Positions 44,257 through 53,107 of a DNA stretch of 64,000 bases are shown here, piece by piece. The notes beneath the pieces are model-generated. The model ran no database searches. It was not told the DNA's origin and saw only the letters and a program-made list of their open reading frames with translations. Source of the stretch: Mucilaginibacter sp. (lineage in GTDB: Bacteria; Bacteroidota; Bacteroidia; Sphingobacteriales; Sphingobacteriaceae). The first letter of the stretch is position 1, and each line of letters begins with the position of its first letter. A program made the translations under genes and the position numbers. Location: the NCBI RefSeq assembly GCF_028288225.1, contig NZ_JAQBOC010000023.1, forward strand, positions 1 to 64,000, written 5' to 3'.

Positions 44257-45279
44257 ATGATCAGCATAATGTCATTGAATTTTTTGAGAACGGATCTTTC
44301 GGTCCGTTCTTACTTCCAATTTACAGAGCAGGAGCTTAACAACGTTTACCAGGATCTGAAGGGCAAAGACGGACTGTTGGGTTTGTTGATCATTAGTACA
44401 TGTAACCGCACCGAGGTTTATATCGATCATGAAAACAGTTATGATATAACAACCTTGCTTCAATATTTGCAGGAAGTTAAACAAACCCAGGTCCCTTTGA
44501 GCCAGTTTGAAATTATCGGTGATCCTAAAAATACCGTAAAGTATATAGTTGAAGTTGCCAATGGTTTGCACTCTTTAGTTATTGGTGACAAGCAGATTCT
44601 GAGTCAGTTTAAAAGAGCGTTTAACATAAGTCAGCAAAATAACTTTATAAATGGCGTTATGGAAAGGGTGTTCCAGGTTATATTTCGTTCACATAAGAGA
44701 ATTTCAAATGAAACAAACTATCACAAAGGGTCAAAATCCATTAGCCACCTGGCAGTTTATGAAGTGAACCGGAAATTTAGAGATAAAAATATACCAATCC
44801 TCGTTATTGGCGCAGGTGAAATTGCGGCTGATCTGCTAAAGTACTTTTCTACGCAGTCTTTCACAAACATAACGGTTATCAACCGGACAATGATAAAAGC
44901 ACAATTACTTGCAAATAGATACGATTATGTTAGTGCCGATTATAATATATATCCCGGATTTCTAAATCAGTTCCAGGCTATTATTTCGTGCGCTGCCGCC
45001 GAAAATATTTTGAATGCTGCATCATTAAAAGATGTGACGAATAAATTGTTTATTGATCTTACCACATTTAGCAGCATCATTTTACCTCATTCCGACAGTT
45101 CTAATCGTTTGCTTACACTGGATGATTTTGCACATTTGAGAGACTCTGCCTACAAAGATCAGGTATCAGCAGTGGAATCTGTAAGCCATATTATCAGCGA
45201 TGAATTAACAATCTTTTTTAACTGGATGACCAAACGTGAGTCATTTAAACAAAGCAATAAATTTATTACAGCACAATGA
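44257..45279 (+). CDS. hemA: Divergent glutamyl-tRNA reductase (HemA paralogue)
   Basis: 340 residues from the ATG at 44257 (44269 is an alternative). It has the N-terminal catalytic 'ISTCNRTEVY' with the nucleophilic Cys, 'VANGLHSLVIGDKQILSQFKRAF', and the NADPH domain 'IPILVIGAGEIAADLLKYF...ITVINRT'. Glutamyl-tRNA reductase makes glutamate-1-semialdehyde, the first committed step of heme synthesis. Unusual changes: the normally conserved 'RHLFRVA.GLDS..GEPQILGQ' reads 'KYIVEVANGLHSLVIGDKQILSQ', losing the conserved His, Asp and Glu, and the C-terminal dimerisation domain is short. Between catalase and ankyrin genes, it may supply heme for the catalase under stress or have another role. Confidence 0.8.
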   Translation: MISIMSLNFLRTDLSVRSYFQFTEQELNNVYQDLKGKDGLLGLLIISTCNRTEVYIDHENSYDITTLLQYLQEVKQTQVPLSQFEIIGDPKNTVKYIVEVANGLHSLVIGDKQILSQFKRAFNISQQNNFINGVMERVFQVIFRSHKRISNETNYHKGSKSISHLAVYEVNRKFRDKNIPILVIGAGEIAADLLKYFSTQSFTNITVINRTMIKAQLLANRYDYVSADYNIYPGFLNQFQAIISCAAAENILNAASLKDVTNKLFIDLTTFSSIILPHSDSSNRLLTLDDFAHLRDSAYKDQVSAVESVSHIISDELTIFFNWMTKRESFKQSNKFITAQ

Positions 45280-45809
45280 AAATCAAAACAATATACACCA
45301 CACTTTGCGCACTATTATTAATCTCGTTTACCAACGTTCTGATGGCCCAGGATATTTTTAGCGCATCCAGGTTAAACGACATGATAACATTAGTTAAGCT
45401 ATTAAAGCGCAATATTAAAATTGACACAATTGATCAGCGCGGATATACACCGCTTATTATCGCTGTTTATAACGAAAGTGAAGCGGCGGCGATGCTATTA
45501 TTGAAAAACGGAGCAGATCCCAATGCGAAAGATATGTCTGGAAATACCGCTTTAATGGGAGCTTGTTACAAAGGCTATTTAAATATGGTAAAGTATTTAT
45601 GTGAATACAAGGCCAACTTAAATCAGCAGAATTATAACGCTGCAACCGCGCTGATTTTTGCTTCAACATTTGGCCGCGAAGATATTGTGAGATACCTGTT
45701 ATTAAACGGAGCTCAAAAAAACATTAAAGACAGATTTGGAAATACGGCTCTTGACTATGCTGTAAACCAGGAAAATGACCAGATCGTAGAAATATTAAAA
45801 AGGGAGTAA
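45276..45809 (+). CDS. Exported ankyrin-repeat protein (AnkB-like catalase partner)
   Basis: 177 residues: a signal peptide ('LCALLLISFTNVLMAQD'), then four ankyrin repeats ('RGYTPLIIAVYNESEAAAMLLLKNGADPN', 'GNTALMGACYKGYLNMVKYLCEYKANLN', 'NAATALIFASTFGREDIVRYLLLNGAQKN', 'GNTALDYAVNQENDQIVEILKRE'). Its ATG overlaps the hemA-like stop (ATGA). Periplasmic ankyrin proteins encoded with catalases (AnkB with KatB in Pseudomonas) are needed for full catalase activity, so a chaperone or heme-delivery role in the periplasm fits. Confidence 0.88.
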   Translation: MKIKTIYTTLCALLLISFTNVLMAQDIFSASRLNDMITLVKLLKRNIKIDTIDQRGYTPLIIAVYNESEAAAMLLLKNGADPNAKDMSGNTALMGACYKGYLNMVKYLCEYKANLNQQNYNAATALIFASTFGREDIVRYLLLNGAQKNIKDRFGNTALDYAVNQENDQIVEILKRE

Positions 45810-45885
45810 TTGTCTCGTTGCAAACAAAGTAAAATTACCTTTTACAAAAATTAATCAAACGCAAATAGATTGTAATTTTTAAGGA

Positions 45886-46012
45886 ATGGATTATTCTTTA
45901 AAAGCATTAAAAGGCTCCCTCACAAAATCGCATGGCAATACGGTTGTTTAAAATCTATCCCGAAAAAAATACTCTTATTTTGAATTTATCTGATACCAAC
46001 AAGTTAAATTAA
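45886..46012 (+). pseudogene. Repeated mini-ORF, frameshifted copy
   Basis: It begins 'MDYSLKALKGSLTKSHG' and stops after 21 codons because of one extra T ('gttgttt' against 'attatt' in the copy at 38213). In the shifted frame 'KIYPEKNTLILNLSDTNKLN' continues the 38.2-kb peptide to a stop at 46012. About 60 bp of leader is shared with the copy at 47530. Confidence 0.6.
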
Positions 46013-46029
46013 TAGTTCATCCCATAAAA

Positions 46030-46072
46030 CTAACTATTAATCAGAGGGTGCTGGTTCGAGTTCAGCATCATG
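46030..46072 (+). pseudogene. tRNA-Asn 3'-half fragment
   Basis: 'taactattaatcagagggtg' and 'ctggttcgagttcagcatca' match bases 20129-20169 of the intact tRNA-Asn, with one deletion and a few changes. The acceptor 5' strand and D arm are missing. It directly follows the mini-ORF copy at 45886 ('cccataaaac' junction). Confidence 0.7.
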
Positions 46073-46376
46073 GTATTTAAAATCAATGATTTAACCATGT
46101 TCTGGAGGTTTTTATTGGCACAAAATTTGCGCAAAATTTTAATTTAAACACTACTTACTTTATTTTTCAGGTTAGCTTACATTGAATGATATTTTGATGC
46201 GATTCTTGCCGTTTCTCAACTGCATTGATTCTGGCTTTGATCTGTGCGCTACCAGCATATGCTAATGTCCAAAACCATTTGTAATGGAGTAAGAGGAAAT
46301 TATTTACACCTGCATCCATTCTAAACATAAGTATATCTTCAAAATTCTATTAACCACCATAATCAAAATCAAAAAA
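46073..46376. other. Spacer before the alpha/beta hydrolase gene, 304 bp
   Basis: No gene is supported. It should hold the hydrolase promoter. No repeat or dyad stands out. Confidence 0.35.
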
Positions 46377-47198
46377 ATGAATAAGATTACAGTAAAAGAC
46401 GGAACTGAAATTTATTACAAGGACTGGGGAAAGGGGCAACCTCTTTTTTTTCATCACGGCTGGCCTTTATGCGGCGATGACTGGGATGGACAGATGATAT
46501 TTTTCCTTGAGCAAGGATTTAGGGTTATCGCCCATGACCGCCGCGGGCATGGAAGGTCGAGCCAGACTGCAGTTGGGCACGATATGGATACCTATGCAGC
46601 CGATGTTGCTGAGCTTACCCAGGCACTTGACCTAAAAAATGCTATACACATTGGTCACTCCACAGGAGGTGGCGAAGTTATCCGTTATGTTGCAAAACAT
46701 GGAAAAGGCCGTGTAGCCAAAGCTGTGCTGATCAGTGCGGTTACTCCGATAATGGTACAGACCAAAAATAATCCGGACGGTATTCCGCTGTCTGTATTTG
46801 ATGAAATACGTGAAGGTACGGCATTGCATCGGGCACAATATTTTCAGGATTTTACCCTTCCTTTTTTTGGATATAACCGTGAGGGAGCCAAAATATCGCA
46901 GGGAATTAGGGATAACTGGTGGCGCCAGGGAATGATGGGAGCAATAAAAGCGCACGTTGATTGTATCAAGGCTTTTTCGGAGACAGATTTTACAGAAGAC
47001 CTTAAAAGTGTGGATGTTCCTGTATTGGTTATGCATGGCGAAGATGACCAGATTGTTCCATTTCCCATTACAGGAGCGAAAGCTATAAAACTTTTAAAGA
47101 ACGGAAAATTGATTTCATATCCGGGTTTTCCCCATGGAATGCCGACGACAGAAGCTGCAACCATAAATAAGGACCTTTTGGCTTTTATCAAATCATAA
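46377..47198 (+). CDS. Alpha/beta hydrolase (non-heme chloroperoxidase/esterase type)
   Basis: A 273-residue alpha/beta-hydrolase of the bacterial perhydrolase/non-heme haloperoxidase group. Start 'MNKITVKDGTEIYYKDWGKGQPLFFHHGWPL' with the oxyanion loop HGWPL, the nucleophile in 'GHSTGGGEV', the acid in 'MHGEDDQIVP' and the His in 'PGFPHGMPTT', completing the triad. 'DRRGHGRS' is also typical. Cytoplasmic, no signal peptide. Members hydrolyse esters and can make peracids; the natural substrate is unknown. Followed by a terminator, so monocistronic. Confidence 0.9.
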   Translation: MNKITVKDGTEIYYKDWGKGQPLFFHHGWPLCGDDWDGQMIFFLEQGFRVIAHDRRGHGRSSQTAVGHDMDTYAADVAELTQALDLKNAIHIGHSTGGGEVIRYVAKHGKGRVAKAVLISAVTPIMVQTKNNPDGIPLSVFDEIREGTALHRAQYFQDFTLPFFGYNREGAKISQGIRDNWWRQGMMGAIKAHVDCIKAFSETDFTEDLKSVDVPVLVMHGEDDQIVPFPITGAKAIKLLKNGKLISYPGFPHGMPTTEAATINKDLLAFIKS

Positions 47199-47226
47199 AT
47201 AAAAAAGATACTTTGTTCAAATCGCT

Positions 47227-47263
47227 AAGCTGTCACTATGTATAATTGACAGCTTTTTCTTTT
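47227..47263 (+). terminator. Terminator of the alpha/beta hydrolase gene
   Basis: AAGCTGTCA pairs with TGACAGCTT and runs into a T-rich tract, 29 bp after the stop. Confidence 0.85.
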
Positions 47264-47529
47264 AGCGTTTTTACCAGCAGGGCAAAAAGTTTTTGGTATA
47301 TCTGAATCTAACATTAAATCAATGTTCAACTCCTGCAGCTTTACAGAAAATCAAACTTATTAATAGTAAGAAAAAGGAAGTAGTATTGATATGGATGAAC
47401 CCGAAATCAAAATGAAAATCAAAAGCAAAAAAACAATCAATTGGTTTATGGATATATCCGTTGCCGATAAAAGCAAAATTACCTTTTACAAAAATTAATC
47501 AAACCCAAATAGATTGTAATTTTCAAGGC

Positions 47530-47655
47530 ATGGATTATTCTTTAAAAGCATTAAAAGGTTCCTTCGCAAAATCGGATGGCAATATGGTTGTTAAAATCGC
47601 GTTTTGTAACGCGAAATCTATTTGTAACATTAGAGTTTTTATTTTTCTGTCGTAA
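47530..47655 (+). CDS. Repeated mini-ORF, copy with replaced C-terminus (41 aa)
   Basis: It starts 'MDYSLKALKGSFAKSDGNM' like the copy at 38213. After 'VVKI' the sequence becomes unrelated ('AFCNAKSICNIRVFIFLS'). The DNA break lies at about 47597, where 'gcgttttgtaacgc' forms a small palindrome. A longer in-frame reading from 47461 is possible, but the shared leader suggests the ATG at 47530. It is 24 bp from the end of the converging patatin gene. Confidence 0.4.
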   Translation: MDYSLKALKGSFAKSDGNMVVKIAFCNAKSICNIRVFIFLS

Positions 47656-47679
47656 TAAAACCGACCCTTTCCTATAAAT

Positions 47680-50559
47680 TTATTGATTCTTCCTTTTCAC
47701 TCCAAACTGATTAAATACGGCATTTAACGGTGATGGATTCTGAACGGCATTGTGTTCCAAGGCTTCGAGGGCAGCATTTGATATCTGCCACCCTAAAGGT
47801 AGAACAGGCCAGAATGCCTTTCCAACCATTTTGTAGGCCAGGGGTTGGAAAGGCAGATAGGTATACCCTTTAGTTTTGGGCAGACGGCTATTTATTAATT
47901 CTGCCCTTGCACTATTTGCATTACCAACGTTAAGTGCACCCAAAGGCGGGCCAAGTGGTTCGTAGAAGTTTTTATCATAAATCGGGGATTCTATACCCGC
48001 AACGCTATTGGGAAGCGACAAGATATTTATACTAATATTATTTAGTGCGCTATGATTAGCGTTAATCAGTTTTGCACGAATCCTTTCAAACACATTTAAT
48101 ACCTGCAATGAGGTTTCGCCGCCAGAATTTTCTATTGTGCCACCGTCGGTAAAGTGACGGTTGGTGTTCAATTTAGCAGTTGGGCTTACATAAGGAAACC
48201 TTGCACTGATGAAACCTGCAGTGCTCAAGCGCATATCGCCCCTGCCCGAAATCTCTTGCTCCAGGAATATTGCTGATGGGAAATCCATTTGGTCTAATAA
48301 AACCGGCGCCGCAATACCTTTATTCCCTGATGGAATATCATAGGTGTTTGAGAATAACAAAGGAAGTTCCGTTTTGCTGTGCCGCCACAATGACATCAAT
48401 GAATCTTTCAGGAATATTCCATTATTCCTGGCATTTTGTTCCCAATCCATTTCCATTAACCTTGCCCTATCAGGTATGCCTGAGAGTCCGAAACTGGAAT
48501 ATACCAGGTCGCGCCCTAATAACGCAATGATGTCGGAGGTCAAATTATCCGTTGAGTACAATGCCAAGGAATTATCAGGATAAAAAAACTGATCATTATC
48601 AAGGTCGCCAAGATGGCCGTGGCGTGAGGCAGTTAATAACATTAACCCAACAGTTCCTCCAGAAGCACCAGAATAGGAAAATACATAGTGCTGAAATCCC
48701 AATCTATTCGCTTTCGCTGTATCGGCCCGCATTTCTTTATCCAGTGTACCGATTACCATTGTAGTCCATACTGTTGCTCTGATCCCTCCTCCATGTGCAT
48801 TTACGAAATATACCGGATAATTTTTTTTATGCAGTTTATAATAACTTTCAATTTCTTTTTCTCTTCCAAGGAGCCACTTTTCAGCATAAGCGGTCAAAGA
48901 ATCTGCAGTTTTTTTGCAGCATGTATCCTTGCCCTTTAAAGTCTTGCAATGAGTGGTATCTGAAAGAATTGCCAGGCCATGGTAATTTGTTACATTGCTT
49001 GTAGCCCCGATAAAAGCTATGACCAACAGGATGGTTATCCACGTTACCCCTGTCTTTTTGCCAACAAACATTAAATATGTAAAAAACAATAAATAACCAG
49101 CCACTGCAAAAAACACAAATGGCATTGTATAAAATCTGGATCTGTAAATAAACAGTGACAGGAACGAAGGAAAATTACAAGCGATAAAAAATAGTAAACA
49201 AGCCAAACCGGTTAAGGTAACCAACTGCGTAACTGGCCATTTTTTAATAACCTTACTGCATGTTCGCAAAGTTACAGTGATTAAAAACATAATCGATAAT
49301 ATGATCAGATCCAGACTAAGGTGGATAATGGCATAAGGTTGTTCATTGTCTTTATTTGTACCCCAAATAATCATCGGGATAAACAATAACACTAAGGTAA
49401 TTGTATACTTGATCCAGTTTATTTCTCCATTAACGTTCTTGTAAATTTTGTCTATCCAATGATGTTCTAAAATTATTCTATACAGTATCAGGATCGCTAC
49501 AAAAATAGCAAGCGGTGGTATACCAGAAAACCAATAGTCCATATGGTAATTGTCCATTACTTTTAAAATTGCAATTGCCGGAATCAAAAAACCAGCCGCG
49601 CCAAGTAATCGGCTAATGTCTACCTCTGCCTTTGGTCTTTTTTGTGTTAACTGGTCGACTTCAAAATCAACGGATTTAAAAAAGAACTCTGCATAATTCA
49701 TCGCTCCCTTATATTCAAGGATCTTGGGGAAATACCAGCACAGCAATGCAATAATGCTTGTAGAAAAAAGAAAAAGCAGAACCCCCAGTTTCTTAGCGTT
49801 TAATGAAAGTAGAAGATCCTGCCCTTGGTCACTAATATATAAAACTGCAAATACAATTAACAAAGTAAAAAGCATGACCCGCCACCGCCAAAATAATTGT
49901 ATTCCTTTTTTTAGAGAATCACTTATCATTCCCAGCCATAATAAGGCGAGATTGAGAATAATTGATTGCCATATAATAATAACAACAACTAATATTAGTA
50001 ATGTCCACTTCACACGGGATGGATAGCCAACTATACTTGCATCAGGTAATACCTGTGTAGCATCCGCCATGTAAAGGTGCACAATTTTTGATGTTCCAAA
50101 ATCTTCCACATAGTCAAGGAGACCACCAATTACTGTGAAAAGGGCTAATGTGATAAATAACCAATTCCATTTGGGGTTATAATTGTCAACACGAACCAAA
50201 CGGGAGATATAAAGTAATAGAAAGCCCATATAAAATATTATGAAGGCGTAATCAGCCTGATTTTGAGCGATCACTGTCTCAAGGCCTGTAATCTTAGTTA
50301 TCTTCGGAACGTTGTTATTTTTATAGACCAATAAGTTTTTATAAGTAATTTGCCAATCTTTCAGCATTTTATCCCTATCCGAATTGTTTAGATTGGTTTC
50401 CCAGGATAAGATTGCTTTGGGGGCATGTGTTGTAATTACCAAATATTTATCTTTTTGGGTCAGCAATGCGGTGCTGAATAAACCGGCTGCAAAAAGTAAA
50501 AATAATGGCCTGAAATTCGGTGTGATCCAGTTTAGGAATTTGATAAAAAATGCTTTCAT
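47680..50559 (-). CDS. Integral-membrane patatin-like phospholipase
   Basis: 959 residues. The N-terminal ~525 residues form roughly a dozen membrane helices. The C-terminal part is a patatin-like lipase: the oxyanion motif 'NAHGGGIRATVWT' (587-599), the nucleophile elbow 'YSGASGGTVGL' with Ser633, and a 'FTDGGTIENSGG' segment near residue 800 with the catalytic Asp of the Ser-Asp dyad. The linker with 'THCKTLKGKDTCCKK' is Cys-rich and may form disulfides. It should hydrolyse acyl chains of membrane lipids with the catalytic domain on one face of the inner membrane. No helper gene is adjacent. Confidence 0.82.
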   Translation of the reverse strand: MKAFFIKFLNWITPNFRPLFLLFAAGLFSTALLTQKDKYLVITTHAPKAILSWETNLNNSDRDKMLKDWQITYKNLLVYKNNNVPKITKITGLETVIAQNQADYAFIIFYMGFLLLYISRLVRVDNYNPKWNWLFITLALFTVIGGLLDYVEDFGTSKIVHLYMADATQVLPDASIVGYPSRVKWTLLILVVVIIIWQSIILNLALLWLGMISDSLKKGIQLFWRWRVMLFTLLIVFAVLYISDQGQDLLLSLNAKKLGVLLFLFSTSIIALLCWYFPKILEYKGAMNYAEFFFKSVDFEVDQLTQKRPKAEVDISRLLGAAGFLIPAIAILKVMDNYHMDYWFSGIPPLAIFVAILILYRIILEHHWIDKIYKNVNGEINWIKYTITLVLLFIPMIIWGTNKDNEQPYAIIHLSLDLIILSIMFLITVTLRTCSKVIKKWPVTQLVTLTGLACLLFFIACNFPSFLSLFIYRSRFYTMPFVFFAVAGYLLFFTYLMFVGKKTGVTWITILLVIAFIGATSNVTNYHGLAILSDTTHCKTLKGKDTCCKKTADSLTAYAEKWLLGREKEIESYYKLHKKNYPVYFVNAHGGGIRATVWTTMVIGTLDKEMRADTAKANRLGFQHYVFSYSGASGGTVGLMLLTASRHGHLGDLDNDQFFYPDNSLALYSTDNLTSDIIALLGRDLVYSSFGLSGIPDRARLMEMDWEQNARNNGIFLKDSLMSLWRHSKTELPLLFSNTYDIPSGNKGIAAPVLLDQMDFPSAIFLEQEISGRGDMRLSTAGFISARFPYVSPTAKLNTNRHFTDGGTIENSGGETSLQVLNVFERIRAKLINANHSALNNISINILSLPNSVAGIESPIYDKNFYEPLGPPLGALNVGNANSARAELINSRLPKTKGYTYLPFQPLAYKMVGKAFWPVLPLGWQISNAALEALEHNAVQNPSPLNAVFNQFGVKRKNQ

Positions 50560-51294
50560 GGTGTTAAGGTTTGTTTAATAAAGCTACTGGTAATGAACGA
50601 CATAAACAAGTAACAAATGAATAATTTATACTCGGATACGGAAGAGATATTTCCTATAAGCAAGAAGCGCGTTTTAAAAAATTAAACAACAGTTACAAGT
50701 TGTTTAAACTATCACAATATCTTCACCCAAATTGATTCTTCAGTCGCAATCCCGACTGTGCCACCTGTTCCAGGTGCACCACTTGGTTCAAGCATTAAAA
50801 TAAACACATTCATCACATTTGAGATTTTGAAAATGAATTTCGTTTTCTATTCGTTTTGGGAAATTACTTTCCATCGATTGGGGAACGTAATTTATTTGAT
50901 ACAGAAACATTGATGTACGCGAATATTAGGCAAAATCAGATGTTCAAATCAATGTAGTACCGTTGTAGGGTATTCAGACTATTAAAAAACAAATATTTTC
51001 CATTATCTTGCTACGGCAATTGTTGCTAACAGTTCCTTAATAATAAGCAATCAGTCTTTTAAATTAATCAAGCCACTGCTATGATTCAATAGCAAATATG
51101 ATGTGTCTGTTATTGAATGCGCCTGATACAAACCGGTCAGCGTAATAGGATACATCGTTATTGGGTCTCGTTTTTAATAGTTATGAAAATACAAGACTGT
51201 TAGTTTATTTAAGTTAGCGTATCGAAAGATTAAAACAACTGTCCGGGTTCTGTAAGATCAAAGTTATTTGTTTATATAAAAGTTTTTTTACCTA
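50560..51294. other. Divergent regulatory spacer, 735 bp
   Basis: Between the patatin gene and the catabolic cluster. Contains a CACCTG-TTC-CAGGTG palindrome at 50762-50776 within a small minus-strand ORF. The 200 bp before 51295 are AT-rich and must hold the promoter of the cluster, but no exact TAnnTTTG element is clear. Confidence 0.4.
50712..50813 (-). CDS. Possible small ORF (33 aa)
   Basis: Reads 'MNVFILMLEPSGAPGTGGTV' and ends '...EESIWVKIL'. The Gly/Pro/Thr-rich stretch is not random-looking, but there is no support beyond an open frame. It could be the 3' end of a lost gene. Unrecognised. Confidence 0.2.
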   Translation of the reverse strand: MNVFILMLEPSGAPGTGGTVGIATEESIWVKIL

Positions 51295-53103
51295 ATGAAG
51301 CCTACAAACAGCCCTCGAAAAGCTATAACTGATGTTTTGCGTTATTTTCATTCACATTCATTGAAGTTTATTGTTGCAGGAGCATTGCTTATATTGATGG
51401 GCTTTTCGTGGAATAGCGCTCAGTTAAAACCTCAGCCTGCTAATACTAATGACGGACTTTTTTTGCCTGATGGTTTCCAGGCGTTGGTTGTTGTTGATAG
51501 TTTGAAGGGACAGGCCCGGCATATTGCTGTTAATTCAAACGGCGATATTTATGTAAAAGCCAGGAATCATTATTTAAACGGCGGTTATGGTAATATTGCA
51601 CTCAGAGATACGAATGGAGATGGTAAAGCTGATATTGTAATCCCCTTCGGTAAATATGACGGACACACTTACGGGACTGCTATGCGGATTCACGACGGCT
51701 ACCTGTATTTCAGCTCAGAACTGATGATTTATCGAATGAAGCTTAAACGAGGACAATTAGTTCCCGATAGTAAGATGGATACGATTGTTATTGATAACCC
51801 ACCGTATCACGAACATCAGACCAAGCCGGTTGCCTTTGATAATAAAGGGCACATTTTTGTAGGCTGGGGAGCAGGATCTAACGCAGGCCAGGTAAATAAC
51901 CGTCAGCCCGGTTCTCCCGGAGTCGGCGATCCGGGTTCACCCGATAAGGGTAATCCCTGGTTAAAAGACCATGGCGGAATCTGGATGTTCGATGCCAATA
52001 AAACTAATCAGCATCAAGCTGATGGAGTAAGATATGCAACAGGGTTGAGAAGCCTCGTCGCTATGGATTGGGATCCGAAAAGTAAATCGCTCTATACAGT
52101 CAGTCATGGCCGGGACGATTTCCGGTTGCTGTGGCCCGATATTTACACGCCATGGCAAAGTGCGATGCAGCCCGGAGAAGAGTTTTTTAAAGTAAATGAA
52201 GGTCTTGACGGCGGCTGGCCTTATTATTATTACGATCAGATTAAGAATAAAAAGCTGCTTAACCCCGAATTTGGCGGCGACCAGGTTAAAGAAGGCGACG
52301 GAGCAAAACTAACTAAGCCACTGATGGGTTTTCCCGCGCATTTTGCGCCCAATGACCTGTTATTTTATAGAGGTAAACAATTCCCGGTGCATTACAAAAA
52401 CGGCGCTTTTATTGCCTTTCATGGCTCTACCGACCGTGCCCCTTATCCGCAGGCAGGTTACATCATTGTATTTGTTCCGTTTAAAGATGGCCGGCCTTCA
52501 GGCCCCTGGGAAGTGTTCGCCGATGGTTTTGCCGGTGTTGACCCTATTTTTAATGTAAGTAATGCCGTATACCGCCCGATGGGTTTGGCCGAAGGTCCGG
52601 ACGGATCATTGTATGTAAGCGATACGGAAAAAGGAAGAATCTGGCGGATTATGTACAAGGGCGATAAAAAGGCTTTCGGCACGGCTCAACTGGCAGCTAT
52701 GGAAAAACGCAAGATGACGGCATCCAACATCAAAACACCAGATGAGATTAAAGATAACCTGTTCAAAGACATGGCCACAACATCGGTAGTATACAGCACT
52801 TATTGTGTAGCATGCCACCAGAATGATGGTAAGGGTGACGGAAACCGTTTCCCCCCGCTGGCGCAGTCAGAATGGGTAAATTATAATAAAACAAGATTGA
52901 TAAATGTGGTGCTTAACGGGCTTAAGGGCCCCGTACAGGTAAAAGGTCAGTCTTATAACGAGGTAATGCCTGCACATGGCAGCTTCTTGTCTGATGCCCA
53001 GATAGCAGAAGTGCTCACCTACGTAAAATCAAACTTTAATAATATACCGGAAATAGTGACGCCGGCAGAAGTAAGTACAGTAAGAAAAATGACATCAAAA
53101 TAA
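51295..53103 (+). CDS. PQQ-dependent sugar dehydrogenase-like propeller fused to cytochrome c
   Basis: 602 residues. An N-terminal membrane anchor or signal ('LKFIVAGALLILMGFSW', about 24-40) is followed by a six-bladed propeller of the soluble glucose/aldose dehydrogenase or sorbosone-dehydrogenase type ('LPDGFQALVVVDSLKGQARHIAVNSNGDIYV', 'HEHQTKPVAFDNKGHIFVGWGAGSNAGQ', 'RYATGLRSLVAMDWDP', 'GRDDFRLLWPDIY', 'RPMGLAEGPDGSLYVSD'). The last ~100 residues form a class I cytochrome c with 'CVACHQNDGKGDG' and 'EVMPAHGSFLSD' (Met ligand). Likely oxidises a sugar in the periplasm and passes electrons to the cytochrome. First gene of the 51-60 kb cluster. No pqq synthesis genes are in the window. Confidence 0.82.
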   Translation: MKPTNSPRKAITDVLRYFHSHSLKFIVAGALLILMGFSWNSAQLKPQPANTNDGLFLPDGFQALVVVDSLKGQARHIAVNSNGDIYVKARNHYLNGGYGNIALRDTNGDGKADIVIPFGKYDGHTYGTAMRIHDGYLYFSSELMIYRMKLKRGQLVPDSKMDTIVIDNPPYHEHQTKPVAFDNKGHIFVGWGAGSNAGQVNNRQPGSPGVGDPGSPDKGNPWLKDHGGIWMFDANKTNQHQADGVRYATGLRSLVAMDWDPKSKSLYTVSHGRDDFRLLWPDIYTPWQSAMQPGEEFFKVNEGLDGGWPYYYYDQIKNKKLLNPEFGGDQVKEGDGAKLTKPLMGFPAHFAPNDLLFYRGKQFPVHYKNGAFIAFHGSTDRAPYPQAGYIIVFVPFKDGRPSGPWEVFADGFAGVDPIFNVSNAVYRPMGLAEGPDGSLYVSDTEKGRIWRIMYKGDKKAFGTAQLAAMEKRKMTASNIKTPDEIKDNLFKDMATTSVVYSTYCVACHQNDGKGDGNRFPPLAQSEWVNYNKTRLINVVLNGLKGPVQVKGQSYNEVMPAHGSFLSDAQIAEVLTYVKSNFNNIPEIVTPAEVSTVRKMTSK

Positions 53104-53107
53104 ATCT

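Noticed and set aside
46030..46072. Functional second tRNA-Asn
   Set aside because: The acceptor 5' strand, D arm and half of the anticodon stem are missing.
46632..47036. 134-codon antisense ORF
   Set aside because: Opposite the alpha/beta hydrolase whose catalytic motifs are all in the other strand.
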